A DNA stretch of 64,000 nt from Sanderia malayensis (taxonomy: Eukaryota > Cnidaria > Scyphozoa > Semaeostomeae > Pelagiidae), in contig RQOL01000882.1 in assembly GCA_013076295.1 (NCBI GenBank), forward strand, positions 868,001 to 932,000, written 5' to 3'. Numbering within the stretch: position 1 is the first letter of the stretch; each line of letters begins with the position of its first letter. The translations under genes and the position numbers were made by a program. The notes under the pieces are model-generated. The model searched no databases. It was not told the origin of the DNA and saw nothing but the letters and a program-made list of their open reading frames with translations. Shown in pieces: positions 25,701 to 37,840 of this stretch.

Positions 25701-27912
25701 ATCATAGCGCTTCAGCAGTTAACGATTCTTATTGTATAATATCGTGTTGTGTGTATTTAATTTTAGGAGGTTTCATTTTGCTGGATGGTGAGACATTTGA
25801 CGTGAAGGGAAGGTGGGAGAAAGACGGTCATGCGTCTGATTTTGGCTACGATTATTGGTATCAGCCACGTCATAATGTCATGATCAGCACGGAGTGGGGC
25901 GCACCCAAAGCTTTTCTTCGCGGCTTTCAACTTGATGATCTCAAAGCAGGTCAGTTGTTGTTGTTGTTGTTGTTTGTTAATTATTCATTCTGGTTATGGC
26001 CTGGTCGCATTGTTCTGTGAGTACCTCAAAGTTATGACCAGATTATGACTTTGACTTGTTGTCGGTTGATTAGACAGGATTTTCCAGATGACTCGAACCA
26101 CCAGGGTACCGATGAAAGTGGTTCGAGCTATCAAGAGTTTAATAATAATGCAGATATATACATGGGAAGGCGTTGAAGAGTGCCTTTATCGAGGGTCCTC
26201 GAAAGTTAGAGTTTTAAAATACTAGCAATGTTTCAAAGGGGAATACGAATTAGTTCGAGTTATTCCAGGTTCGAGTTATTCCAGGTTCGAGTTATGCCCG
26301 ATTTCACCCATCTCATAATACAAGCATTTGCCGAAGCTCGAACCCATTATTATTTTGAGTTCGATTCCCCCAGGTAATTATGGACGTAAGCTGAATGTTT
26401 ACAAATGGAAAGAACACGAATTGGTGGATAGCATTGATTTGGGTGACGATGGCCAAATTCCATTGGAGATCAGATTCTTACATGATCCAGATGCAACCGA
26501 AGGTTATGTTGGTTGTGCACTCAGTTCAACTGTCTTCAGATTCTACAAGGATGAGGTTTGTCCTGTTCCTGATTCTATTCCGTATTTTACCAACGTGGAC
26601 TCACTGCCCCAACTGATTCACAGCGAACACTTTGCCCTGTTATTGTTATGTGGAGCGATGGACGTTTGAACTTTCTTCGTTTTATTTCATTGTATCAGGA
26701 CTCCAAGTGGAAGGCTGAGAAGGTGATTTCTGTGTTGCCAAAGAAGGTTGAGGGGTGGATACTACCCGATATGCCAGGTCAGCATTTTCATCTACCTCCC
26801 ACCCTCTTGTGAATGTAGCTACCCACGCAACGGTAATAATAGTATTCATTGCTTTTGCGTTTTCTAGGTTTGATTACAGATATTATCTTATCATTGGATG
26901 ACAGGTTCATGTATTTCAGCAACTGGTTACATGGAGATGTACGCCAGTATGACATCACTGATCGAAGGAATCCAAAATTAGTTGGACAGGTTAATAGACG
27001 CCTTGTCTTCTAAATAACACGCCTTGTCTTCTAAATAACACGCCCTGTATTCTAATAGACGCCTGGTCTTCTTATAGACGCCTTGTCTTTAATATACGCC
27101 TTGTCTTTTAACATAAGCGCGTTCAAAATATCTGCCCAGGGTGCTTGTTTGAAGCATTTCGTTGCTTCTAAGTTTGTTTTCCTGATGAAGTGTGCCCCCC
27201 GTGATGGTTGTTTGATTGAATGCAGGTTTTCATTGGTGGAAGCATAGTTAAAGGGGGTGCTGTCAAGGTAACAGAGGATAAGGAGTTGGCAGAGCAGCCT
27301 GACCCATTATTCATGGGGGAGAAGAAAGTTGAAGGTGGGGCACAAATGATACAATTGAGTTTGGATGGTAAAAGATTATATTTGACTACATCACTGATCA
27401 CCTGTTGGGATATCCAATTCTATCCTGATCTTGTCAAGTGAGTTTCTATTCTTCTCTTTATTTCAATTTCTCTCCTTCTCAACCAGTTTTAATTAATTTC
27501 ATCTTCGTGTTTATTTCCGTTGCTCATTTGTTTATTTTGTCATCTTCTTTTGTTGTTTGTCGATTTTATTTGCTTGTAATTTCTGTTGTCTTTAATTTGC
27601 TAACTTGTTTATCAAACACGTTACTTTATTGTTTTGTTTATTTACATTAATTGTTTATTTTATCTATCACATCCTATTTATTTTAGTTAATTTTTATATC
27701 TTTGTTTGTTCATTTCATTAACTGTCCTTTTGTGTCTTTCTAAATACAGGAATGGCTCCATGATGTTGCAGATTGACGTGGATACAGTCAATGGAGGCCT
27801 GAAGCTGAATAAAGATTTCTGTGTTGATTTCTCTTCGGAGCCAAATGGTCCAGCACTGGCTCACGAAATTCGCTATCCTGGTGGCGATTGTACTTCAGAT
27901 ATCTGGATCTAA
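22748..27912 (+). CDS. SELENBP1: Methanethiol oxidase (selenium-binding protein 1 family), 470 aa
   Basis: Exons: 22748-22754, 23843-24000, 24481-24551, 24864-24978, 25368-25488, 25767-25949, 26374-26555, 26699-26777, 26868-26989, 27226-27437, 27750-27912. They sum to 1413 nt (471 codons including TAA), close to the 472-residue human protein. In this family the enzyme oxidises methanethiol to formaldehyde, hydrogen sulfide and hydrogen peroxide in the cytosol. Family-defining stretches are present end to end: [45 protein letters not shown] (the Cys pair kept), [45 protein letters not shown] and the C-terminal [14 protein letters not shown]. The N-terminus has CKC where human has CxxC. Exon 1 holds only seven coding bases (Met-Thr plus one base), followed by a 1.1-kb intron. 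Confidence 0.97.
24079..24310 (+). repeat. TGATATTTTTGGGT repeat
   Basis: Degenerate copies of GATATTTTTGGGTA recur at irregular spacing in intron 2 of the SELENBP1 gene. Confidence 0.65.
24730..24832 (+). repeat. ATTGCTTTG / ATTACTCTG microsatellite
   Basis: A 9-bp repeat occurs about twelve times in the intron before exon 4 of the SELENBP1 gene. The apparent hydrophobic frame through it is an artefact. Confidence 0.75.
26992..27112 (+). repeat. CGCCTTGTCTTCTAAATA repeat
   Basis: About five copies lie directly after the exon 9 donor of the SELENBP1 gene. Confidence 0.7.
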
Positions 27913-28261
27913 ACTCACGAATATTATCAACTCAAACGTAGTATTTACTTCATGTAATCCGATGACTCATACACGAAATAAGGACAGACAACCATTTTTT
28001 ATATTAAATGATGTCACAATTAGGTCACAAGTGATATAATAATTTTTTTTACGAAAAATTGAGCAAAACAACATCGTATAGTACTTCATGTATTCCTTGC
28101 TCCATAAATGCATTCAGATTTTTTCCATAGTGAGCCTGCGGAGGAGATTAACGATCTAACGGTAGGGGCCCTGTGCAGTAGCTTGATCTAGGGTTCTGCG
28201 TTGCAGCAATGTTTCATAAATTTGCATAAACTCAGAAATGTGTTTAATTTAAAAACCCGTC

Positions 28262-28571
28262 CAGTGGCGTCGCCACGGGGTGGACTGGGGTGGACATGTC
28301 CACCCCAGTTTTCTCAGAGGTCGATTTTCTAATTTCTCGAAATTCGTTGAAAAAACTTTGGGGGTGATGTTCATTCACTCAGAACATCTGGGTGTGCAGC
28401 TTTCCTCTTTGATGCCCACTGTTACGAAAAATGCTGCTTGACAAAACTGCTTTTCCAAAATTTTCTAAATAGTTCAAAAATGCTAAAATGGGTGTTTCTC
28501 ACGTTTTCCGAGAGTCTGAAGGGCCCCTCGTTTTTGTCCACCCCAGTTTTTTCGAGCTGGCGACGCCCCTG
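28262..28571. mobile_element. hAT-type MITE, 310 bp, 8-bp target duplication
   Basis: The ends read CAGTGGCGTCGCCA and, inverted, CAGGGGCGTCGCCAG. Both sides carry the identical 8-bp word AACCCGTC (28254-28261 and 28572-28579). An 8-bp duplication with CAG..GGCG ends is diagnostic of hAT-superfamily elements. A second inner inverted repeat (GTCCACCCCAGTTTT) lies nearby. No coding capacity. Confidence 0.9.
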
Positions 28572-28776
28572 AACCCGTCTGCTGCATGGAAATTTCAATA
28601 GTTTGTTTGGTTTCTCAGACCAGTTTCGTTCAGAGAATCCCAAAATTTTTGTTTTTGAAAACGTTTCCCTCTGATGAAAGATTGCGATATTGCTCAAATG
28701 CTATGACGTAATGCGGTTGCGGTTGATGCGCAGCGGAAAGCATTCTCGATTTTCATTTTGCTGCTCAGGCTCAGGC

Positions 28777-30204
28777 ATGAGCGAAGTTGCGCAGGAGCAG
28801 AGCATATCTGGCACTGAAATGAAAGCTGCATGCAAAATGGCTGCAAAAAAAGTTGGCAAAGTTTTCGCTGATACCACAGCTTTTTTTCTCTGCGATATGC
28901 AAGAGAAATTCAGGCCAACTATAAAATACTTTCCTGAAATTATCACAGTGGCAAAAAGATTAGTAAGTCGCTCATGTTTTGCTTCACTTTAGGCCCTTTT
29001 ATTGGACTCTAGACGTTGCTGTGTCTTCATGTGTAAAGTGTAATTTTTCACTATGTTACTGCTTAGTTTCGTTAGTTAATTTAGTTGCTTGTTATTTTAC
29101 AGGTTCAAGCTGCAAGTATCCTTAAAATTCCAGTTGTTGCTACAGAGCAGGTATAAATATATTTATTTTCCAGGGCTAATTATTTGCTCAGACCTCAAAT
29201 TTTACTTCATTTTATCGGTACTTTGCTTATATCTACAAACTATTGTTTATTATATGCATAGTATGTATTAATATCTTTTGTTTATATTAATTTTTCAGTA
29301 CCCAAAAGGCCTTGGCAATACAGTCAATGAGATTGATGTTTCAAATGCAACAGTTTTTCCAAAAACTGTTTTTTCCATGTTGACTCCAGAAGTTGAGGAA
29401 CATTTAAAAGGATATCCTGATACAAAATCCATTGTGCTTTTTGGAATTGAGGTATATCCTGTATGCTGTTATTTGCAATACTAGTTGGGGTGGGAGTGGG
29501 GGGAGTTGGAATTGGGTTCATACTGGTTGTCTGAAATTCATATAAGTATGCAAAAGAGGCTGGTCATGCAAGAGAGGCTGTCAATTCAAATTTTTCTTAT
29601 TTTTCTAACAGGCCCATGTTTGCATACAACAAACTGCGCTAGATTTGCTTGAAAAGAATTATGAAGTCCATGTTGTTGCGGACAGCTGCTCATCTCGAAG
29701 TATGACAGATCGAATGTTTGCTTTTGAGGTTAGTTTCTTATTGGGATGCAGGTTTTTTTGCTATAACCGAACAGGACAAGAAATATTACATCATTAATAT
29801 AGGTTTTGTGCATTGTGGGGGGGGGGGGGGGGGTTACCCCTCTTTGTCCCCTTGCTTTCACCACAAATAATATAGTACTGCACTTCACACCCAAATGTTT
29901 TAGCATATTTATATTCACCCTTATGCGATGCATCATTGTGGCTTGGCTCTCTCAGGGTTATTTTCTGATTTTTTTTATCTAAGTTCTTCTCAATCTTATT
30001 TTTATTGTTGTTGATTTGTTGTTATTCATGTTGTTGTTTGTTTATTTGTTTGTACAGAGGATAAAGCAGTGTGGTGGCTTCATAACAACAAGTGAATCCA
30101 TCCTTTTCATGCTTTTGAAAGATGCCAAACATCCAAACTTCAGACAAGTTCAGTCATTGGTTATGACATCAGCACCAGATTCTGGCCTCCTTCAGAAGTT
30201 ATAA
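28777..30204 (+). CDS. ISOC1: Isochorismatase-domain protein (ISOC1/ISOC2 family), 216 aa
   Basis: Exons: 28777-28962, 29103-29150, 29299-29451, 29612-29728, 30058-30204; total 651 nt, with all junctions in frame. The fold is the isochorismatase-like hydrolase of the cysteine type. The catalytic triad is visible as Asp in [10 protein letters not shown], Lys in TEQYPKGLG and Cys in AHVCIQQTA. Other family landmarks are [24 protein letters not shown] and the C-terminal APDSGLL. The natural substrate of the animal proteins is unknown. An in-frame ATG at 28711 would add 22 residues; I prefer 28777 (MSEVAQEQ), but human ISOC1 also has an N-terminal extension. The sequence looks somewhat closer to ISOC1 than ISOC2, so the symbol is provisional. 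Confidence 0.93.
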
Positions 30205-32762
30205 CCTCTTAATCAGGTGACTAATGCTTACTAACAACTAAACATTTTGCGAAATAATTCATGATGATTGGTTTGGAATTGAGTCTCCTTGTTTGATTAT
30301 GAGGCTACACCTTTCAAAATGCCCCTTTGGTTGCCTTGCGACTAACAAGTCCTCCATTTTCTAAGCTGCGCTCAGTGGAAGTGTGAATACTTCACACCTT
30401 TATTTAAAAAATCTCAACTTGTTTAACTTAACAGTGGCAATGTAATTTGCGTCGTAATAAAGGGTGGGTGGTACGCGCGCATGTCACGTTGTTTTTATTA
30501 GTTTTCCATATCGCTATCAAAGAAGTTTTCCAATTTTTCCAAGACTGCCAATGATTTTGTTTAATTGCTTCAGTTAAGTTTTTATTGACTGTATAATTCG
30601 GACCATTTTGTGTTTGATTTCCATCAGAATGAACACATGACTTTGCGGACGCGAACAGGTGGGTGCAATGCATTTTGCAGACCACAAACTGGTTAGCCGC
30701 GACGTGGGATTGGCATTGCGGAGGAGACCTGTTAAACTCCCATTAAATATGGTTTCAAAAATCGTTTTGAATTGAATGTGGTTACGAGTTAATGCTGAAA
30801 TCTTGCATTTAAAAGATTAGCTAACATAGGCCAACCCTACTGTTGTTTGAATGTATTGAGGCAGGGAAATTAAAAATAGACTGAAAATCAAACAAAAGTG
30901 TTTACATGTGAAAAGGTACTTCAAAGATTAAAGATTATTTCACCACATCCCGCCCCTATCTGTCAATATTAGTGATTGCCCTTACGCCATTATGGTCAAC
31001 ACGTGAGGATTATCATGAGCCTCGATTCCGATTACCACCACCAGCCTCTTATTGGTTCACGTTGATTTCAGTCATCGCTTTGCTCTTCAAGCAGAATTTA
31101 AATTTTGAAAACTTTTCTGACAACGCAATATAAGTTGAATAAAAGCATAATTATGTTTTGGTAACTGATATCAAGCTTGCGTCGTTAAGTAAAAGGATCC
31201 CATTTTTAATGTGTAATTATGTTTTAATTACGTGAACAATCAGTTTCCTACTGGCTTTGATTTGCACTGAAATAAACAAACAGAAGGGATAATTTCCATG
31301 AAATATCAGCGAAGTAGGAGTGACAGAGCTCTTCACTTTCCGGGGGAAGGTTAGGCTCGGCTCGGCAAAAGTTTCATCCACACTCAACGCAGCTGTGTAT
31401 ATGTTGTGTGTGGCAGGTCAGACAAGAATTGCCCAACATTTCATAAGTAAATATACTCACAAATTGAGAGGTTTTCGTTTTAATATAAAGGGGGTTTTAC
31501 CTGTTGGTTTTGTGATTTTTTTATTCGCGCCAGTGTTTGGTGAAATGATTTGGTAGGTACCAGAGGAAGACACGTGGATATATTATGTCTTCGTGTTCAT
31601 TTGCCTGGTGGCCAAATAAAACGAATTAACTCATTGCTGGTGAAAACTTGTTTATCCATATGAATTTCTTTTGAAATTGTCAACTCCTCCTTCCATTTCA
31701 AGTGCAGTTTTGTTTTCATTAAACATTGGCTTTCTTTGAAAATGTTATCCTCGTCATTGCAAACAATTCACTGGGAAGCTTGACAGAGAATTCTCAAACT
31801 TTGTGTAGAAGTGTTGGAATATAACTCAATAATAAAGAAAAAGAAGTGAAATCGAAGCAAAAAGTTGATGCAACCGCTCACACATTTCAATCAAACAAAG
31901 ATGAAAAATTCCTTAATGGCAAGTCACGACAAAATTAATGGTTTTTGATGGAGAATCTTTACAACTATAGGACGATATATAATTTCATAATATGCTGGAG
32001 ATATCACAGAGATAAGCAGGGATTTGAAAGCGTAATATATAATATATTGGACATCGATAAAGAGGATTTGGTAAATGTTGAAATATTAAACCCCCGTACC
32101 ATATAATAGGTCATCAGGATGATATTAGAAAAGGACGAACCAAATGACACATGAATTTTGTTGAAAATGTGGGCAAATATTAAAAGACAAGTCGTTAGGG
32201 CCCCATTAACATATCCCGATTCAAAGGAATTTAAGGACACTTGAAATTTTCATGACTGACTGTGACAGTCTGTTTTTTGGTTTCAAACGGATAAAGACAT
32301 CTTGCTGGCAAAAGAATCATTGATATCTTGAATCATTGACTTTATGTTTTCATATATATTGCTGCGAATTGTTTATATAAATGTTTCGTCGATATGCTAT
32401 GATAATAAGCGGATAGCTTTTGCATCAATATTGCCTAAGAAGAAAATTTCAACTGCTGGTAATTTTATCACAACCAAGATTTCGCTGAAAGGAGCTAGAA
32501 TTTCGAATTAACACTGAGTTACAAGGCAATTGTGAATGAAAATTGGATTGAGATTGAGTGAAGGAGAAGATATTTGTTGTATATACTCTTCTTGGTCTTA
32601 AAGTTTATGAACATATTCGCTGGGCTGGTGTTAATAAGATATTTGATGTTTCAACATTTCATCGAGGAAACCAATATAACCAAGACTCGTTGAAATATTA
32701 TTTCAATGTTGAAGAAATAGCGAGTTTATTATTGATAAACTGGTGTATAAACACGGACAGAC
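30205..32762. other. Intergenic region, no gene recognised
   Basis: This 2.5-kb AT-rich region lies between the ISOC and receptor genes. It must contain the 3' end of one transcript and the promoter and 5' UTR of the other. I find no open frame with exon signals, no RNA gene and no clear repeat. Confidence 0.4.
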
Positions 32763-34940
32763 ATGTTCACAATGTTATGGAATATATCGCATTTAATGGT
32801 TTTGTTTTTGACAATAAGAATGTCCACAACGTCAGGAATTGCTAATGGAGTATGCCCCTATCCAATTGGACCAGCACATTCCGTTCTATCGGCGTTGAGT
32901 TATTTAGATCGTTACAATTTCAATGGATTTCAACCTTATCAGCGCGTCAAATTCGTTTGCAGAGCTGGTTATAAAAATACGAAAGGATCCATGTGGAGCA
33001 TATGTTTGGTGAGTGGTAGATGGTATCCGGACACGCAGAAAACTGGCGTGTGCACGCGGGAAATACGCACGAGACCCGTGCAATGCATGAAACAGTTCAA
33101 ATGTCGAAAAGACTTACAATGCATTGATAGAAAACTCAGATGTGATTGTAAACCTGATTGCAGAGATGGGACCGACGAAATTGGTTGTAAAAATCCGAAA
33201 AACTTTATATTTGCAACATCTGCGAGTAATGCAAAGTCTGGGGTGTTGACGAGTCCAAATTTTCCTTTTGGCTACCCGAAAACTGATTTTAGATGCACTT
33301 TTAAATTCTTTGCGGCTGCGAACAAGAGAATTGAAGTGAAGTTTGAAGAGTTCAGCTTGAGAGAAAACGTTGATGGAAAATGTATGGATTTTATCAGACT
33401 GAATGGCATGAGTGATGCAATGATTGATAAAGATAGAATTGTCAGGTGTGGAAAAGATTCGTTTAAAACTGTTATATCGAATTCAAGTGATTTGGAGATC
33501 CAAGTGAAGTTGGATGGTGTGAAAGAAAGGCAGACCCTGAAAGGTTATTCGCTGACATGGAAAGTTATATCAAATGTGGAAGCCAAGATGTTTATTGATA
33601 AGATGGAAGTTAAGAAATTGTTGAAGAAGAAAGAGAATAAAGCAAAGCAAACTTTTGATCAAGGAGGTGCCGATGAGGTTGATAGAGGCAAACATGAAAA
33701 GAAAATGAATGACAACATTTTAAATGTTTTAATTCCAATTTGTATATCAGCCGTGTTGCCATTATCTGTTATATCTTTCGTCTGCTATCATATGAAATAC
33801 CGCCAAAGACATATGACGGGTAGCAAAGGCAATGAAGTAAATGAAATAAAGGATAAAGAAAGGAACGAACTAATGGATGTGAAAAAAGAAGATGATGGTT
33901 TTGTTCTGAGACAAATTGATAGTCCATTGGTGAGAATGAATAAATACAGGAACGAGAAAGGAATTGTGATGGTTAGGAAAGAAGTTGAAGGAAATAAATC
34001 ATCATCATCGTCACCCTGTGGCCAGGGTTCTGAGAGAGATATGGGACACTCTTCGGACAGGCTTAACGGATACCGGACGTCCGAATGTCGTGCTTCGGAC
34101 ATTGTTATCGGACATGGAGCATCGGACAAGCTGTCGGAAGTATCTGGAAACGCAAGTGGTTTACATGGCAACCACATAGGAATGGTCGTGGAAGATTTTG
34201 ATACGATGAATTGGATGAATATGCAACGTCATCAGATGAGAATTCAATTCAATGATCAAATTTGCACAACCGAACTATGTGGGGTTTGCAATTATCATAA
34301 TAATGATGATGAGAATGCGATGAAGCAACGAGATTGCAAAGCGTACAGTAGTGACTCGGGTACGTTTACTGGTAATGATCTATTACATATATGTGATGAA
34401 TCATGCATGTTACGTAACACAGAAAGGAAGAACAGATCTATGGACAATTACCATGATGATTATTGTGATTATTTCAGCTCGTATACTGGCACTGAATCAC
34501 ACCCGTGTTACAGTGATAATTATCTACGTAGCAAAACGAGGGTGTCTCGAAAAGCAAGACGACATGTTGAATTAAAACATCACCCAGTTAATAAGAGTGA
34601 GCTGACTTCGTCACACGACGCGTTTTATAGGAAAGGGTTGTCTGGCGAGTTTCCTGGTCGTAGATCTCTTGATTTGATTCGTAGCAATATGGATAAGGAG
34701 AGGAGACGTGATATTCAAAGCAGTATTGAAAACGAAGAATTCAGCAGTGATTATTATCAAAGCGATGACTATTCTGATATTTGCGAATGCAAAAATTGCT
34801 TAAGAGGAATGAAAATGAACGACATTAATCAACAGATAAGATCGGAGGGGCGGTCCTTCAAGCAGAATGGAAAACATACTTCGCTTGACAAGTATAAGTG
34901 GGATGAACCATATTATCAACCGGCTTTTAATATCAATTGA
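32763..34940 (+). CDS. Intronless type I receptor with sushi, LDLa and CUB domains, 725 aa
   Basis: A single uninterrupted frame. In order: a signal-like hydrophobic start (about 1-22, MLWNISHLMVLFLTIRM); a sushi/CCP-like module (Cys31, Cys66, Cys81, Trp87, Cys97); an LDL-receptor class A module (about 107-142, six Cys, calcium motif CRDGTDEIGC); a CUB domain (about 150-270, SGVLTSPNFPFGYP); a Lys-rich stalk; a membrane helix at about 318-342 (LNVLIPICISAVLPLSVISF); and a long polar tail of about 380 residues with Ser/Asp/Tyr clusters (DYYQSDDYSDICEC). CUB plus LDLa plus one membrane span recalls NETO and LRP3/LRP12-type receptors, but the domain order with an N-terminal sushi module fits neither exactly. 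Start at 32763, or 32772 if the second Met is used. It is likely a cell-surface binding protein; the ligand is unknown. Having no intron is odd beside its intron-rich neighbours. Confidence 0.85.
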   Translation: MFTMLWNISHLMVLFLTIRMSTTSGIANGVCPYPIGPAHSVLSALSYLDRYNFNGFQPYQRVKFVCRAGYKNTKGSMWSICLVSGRWYPDTQKTGVCTREIRTRPVQCMKQFKCRKDLQCIDRKLRCDCKPDCRDGTDEIGCKNPKNFIFATSASNAKSGVLTSPNFPFGYPKTDFRCTFKFFAAANKRIEVKFEEFSLRENVDGKCMDFIRLNGMSDAMIDKDRIVRCGKDSFKTVISNSSDLEIQVKLDGVKERQTLKGYSLTWKVISNVEAKMFIDKMEVKKLLKKKENKAKQTFDQGGADEVDRGKHEKKMNDNILNVLIPICISAVLPLSVISFVCYHMKYRQRHMTGSKGNEVNEIKDKERNELMDVKKEDDGFVLRQIDSPLVRMNKYRNEKGIVMVRKEVEGNKSSSSSPCGQGSERDMGHSSDRLNGYRTSECRASDIVIGHGASDKLSEVSGNASGLHGNHIGMVVEDFDTMNWMNMQRHQMRIQFNDQICTTELCGVCNYHNNDDENAMKQRDCKAYSSDSGTFTGNDLLHICDESCMLRNTERKNRSMDNYHDDYCDYFSSYTGTESHPCYSDNYLRSKTRVSRKARRHVELKHHPVNKSELTSSHDAFYRKGLSGEFPGRRSLDLIRSNMDKERRRDIQSSIENEEFSSDYYQSDDYSDICECKNCLRGMKMNDINQQIRSEGRSFKQNGKHTSLDKYKWDEPYYQPAFNIN

Positions 34941-35697
34941 AATACCCCCATTCAATGCCATGCATATTGCTATAACGTGAATTATGAGCAGCGCTTGAAA
35001 TAGGCCAGCAGGTTAAGGCAGAAATGCCAATCAATCAATTTGAAGTTAGCAGCAGCAACAACAATTAGAATCATTAAAGCGGGGCAATGTATTAAATAGG
35101 CCATGCAAAATAGAGTTGTGTGTGTGTTACATGGAGTTGCTTTCCCGATGGAAGTGAGACTCGTTACGCTGTATGTCGCAATTGTTTACGATTTTCGTTC
35201 GAATTCAGAATTTTCTGTTTTATTTAAAATTTCGGGAATTTCTCCGTCATATTTATTTTGTATTCTTTTAAATTTATAAAAATTGCAACTTAACTATGCG
35301 AGTTTATAAGAAATGAATTTATATTCGTAATGGAAAAATTGAGTTGCTTCTCCGAAACATGAAAACCTCTTTCTCGCGCAAGTCTCAAGCCTCGGTTTCA
35401 AATCAATGCAGACAAAGACAAAAAGATGTTTGAGCAAGGAAGAATTCAGCCCAGCCAAAAAGGTAGGAGGGTCTCAGATTTCCATTCCAATGTGATTTGC
35501 AAATTATTCCAGTTCGGGTTATGACAGTTTATAGATTTAAGCGATTGTGACAACAAATAAATAAGACACGCGTATAGAAATATGAAACTTTGTATGAAAT
35601 ATAACACATAATTAAAGGTGTCAAATTTTAAACAAATTAACAGAGGCTGTACAGTCAACAAACAACAAATCTTTGAGCTATGGCTGCGATGTAGCAA
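34941..35697. other. Convergent 3' spacer
   Basis: This lies between the stop codons of the CUB receptor (+) and cathepsin Z (-). It must hold both 3' UTRs. No other feature seen. Confidence 0.45.
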
Positions 35698-37141
35698 TTA
35701 TGGCAATACAGGCACTGCGAAGGAGCAGGATTTTTCAACCCCAATATTATAGTAGTCCCCTTTGCCTCCTTTGTATGTACTGGTTGGCAACCTGAACCAT
35801 CCCTGTTCACCCCATGGTTCACCCCATGAATTCCTAACCACCCAATATTCTACCCCATCTTCAACACCCCACCCTACCACGGATATGGAATGGTTTATCA
35901 ACGAGAAGAGATTGTATTGCGTGAAAATTCCACCTTTGTAGTCTTCAAGACTTTTGGTCGCCATGACACCGCATGCGATCGGGCCTCGTTTGTATATCTC
36001 TGCCATCATCTTCTCACGACCGCTCACACTACCTGAAAACGAGGCCGGGTTTTAGCACGGGTCACGCAAGTATAAAAATTTGAATTTAAATCGAGATTGT
36101 AAATGTTGTAAAATAAAATAATAAGTGAGAAACGTATTTTACCGTATTCGCTCACTTTCCATTTTCGGTAGCTTTTAATGGGTGCACATTGTCCAAAAGT
36201 TGTGCACGTTCCACATTGATTAAACGCAGAACAATTCTGGTCCTTAGCCTGATAATTGTTACACGTTTCATCCGGGATTCCTTTTTCGTGCGCATACCGG
36301 AAAACTGCCAAATTCCCACCACCATGGCATGTCCCAGCATCCCCTGCGAAATACACGATGACGTCATTAACAACAACAATGTCTGGTGACTTTAATTGCT
36401 TCGATTGACTGAAGTCATTGAAATTCATTCAAAGAAGTTTTCGTGCAAAAATACAGAATTTCATCCTAATTTAATAAGGGTTTCCACTGCGAAGTCACGA
36501 AAATATTGGTGTTGTCATAAAGGGCTGTACCCTTTGGGCTGTAACTGGTCAAATCCCAGACAATTTCGTTTAAACAAAAAATAAAAAAACCAATAAACCC
36601 TTACCACAGTCGAGAACATTTTGAACAGACAGAAGGGCCGAGGGCCATGTTGACTTCCTCATTATGTTAATTCGATCCGCGAGGGAACTTGTTGTCCCAT
36701 GAGCCCAGCATGAACCACAATATTGGGGAATATGTTGGTTTCTTGTGACTGATGCATAATTCTTGCCACTAATGTTTCTCCAATCCCAGGTTTTCGGAAG
36801 GTCTTCAAGCTTCATGTACTCATGTGGCCTTGGCGTGACTCTATTTACAACAGAAGAACAGACAAGTTTATCATAGAGGTATTTAACAGACGAGATTTAA
36901 GCTACAGCCAAGTTTATCAAAATATAAATTTTGTTGACATGAAAATGAAAATATAAATAGAAGGAGTCGAATTAACAGAAGAAAGAAATACAAACATAGT
37001 TAAAAAGTTGAAAGCTTTATATACTCACACAACTTCTTTAATTTCTGCATCGATTTCTGGAATGAAACATCTTTTTCTGTGAAATGTTGCTGCATTTGTG
37101 GCAAGCATAAAACAAGACAGGATGAAAAATAGAGCAGCCAT
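35698..37141 (-). CDS. CTSZ: Cathepsin Z (cathepsin X), lysosomal cysteine carboxypeptidase, 294 aa
   Basis: Exons on the minus strand: 37141-37029, 36840-36605, 36343-36143, 36032-35698. They sum to 885 nt (295 codons with stop), against 303 residues for the human protein. A signal peptide ([17 protein letters not shown]) precedes a short propeptide, as is usual for this family. Papain-fold residues are present: the active Cys in [13 protein letters not shown], His in [12 protein letters not shown], Asn in [13 protein letters not shown]. The HIP mini-loop just before the active Cys is specific to cathepsin X/Z and explains its carboxypeptidase activity. [15 protein letters not shown] and [10 protein letters not shown] are further signatures. 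It acts in lysosomes or is secreted. Its start context (TCTCAAATATGGC) matches that of the ferritin gene upstream of it. Confidence 0.97.
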
Positions 37142-37583
37142 ATTTGAGAATGCAACCTCAAATAAAACTAGGCTTCCTTGAGGACAGAACAATTAACTAG
37201 TTGAATGAACGCATGCAAGGAAGTTATTTGTATTGCTTTCAATGTTGATAATTCTTTATATGAATTGCATGTGACTTGTTATCATGTGATTACACTGTTT
37301 GTGACATGTGATTTGCAGCTGAGTCACATGACAGACGCCCAACACAATTAGCTCTCTTTTTACATCGTGTAAGAAGCACGATTTATGAAATTATGGCATG
37401 ATAATTTATGCAAACAATTAAGTCAAGAGAACACAGAAAGCTGTTGCATTGAATTGAATTCGAATATTGAGATTAAAATGCTGCATTTCATTTGCTTATC
37501 ATCTACTAAAGTAAATCATTATACTAGTACAATTAATATAGAAGTCCTTCAACGGAGGTCCATCATTTATAAGAGTGACTGGC
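37142..37583. promoter_or_regulatory. Spacer between ferritin stop and cathepsin Z start, shares sequence with 42306-42420
   Basis: Only 442 bp separate the two minus-strand genes. Positions about 37366-37445 share GTAAGAAGCAC, GATAATTTATGCAAAC and ACACAGAAA, in the same order and strand, with about 42306-42420, upstream of ferritin. The spacer must act as ferritin 3' UTR and cathepsin Z promoter. That the shared block is regulatory is inference. Confidence 0.4.
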
Positions 37584-37840
37584 CTAGCCACACGAACTCA
37601 ATGTTTTCTTATCAAATTCGTATTCTCCAAGGCCAGATCCAACTCGTTTGAGGTTGGTGACATAATCAGCCAGCTTATTAATTGTTTCGATCTGCTTTGT
37701 CAAGAATTGCGTTTCGATAAAGTTAGCCGTTTGTACATCCTTGTTTTGGGTTGCCACACCATGCAAATTCAACATTTGTCTGCTGATATTTTTCTCCATC
37801 GCCAAAGCATCCTCCATGGCGTTCAACCCATCGGCCCATG

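Noticed and set aside
28701..28946. Minus-strand frame opposite ISOC exon 1
   Set aside because: Shadow of the real plus-strand exon, which matches the isochorismatase family.
31320..31556. Small open frame between ISOC and the receptor
   Set aside because: No splice signals or recognisable composition; chance length for AT-rich DNA.
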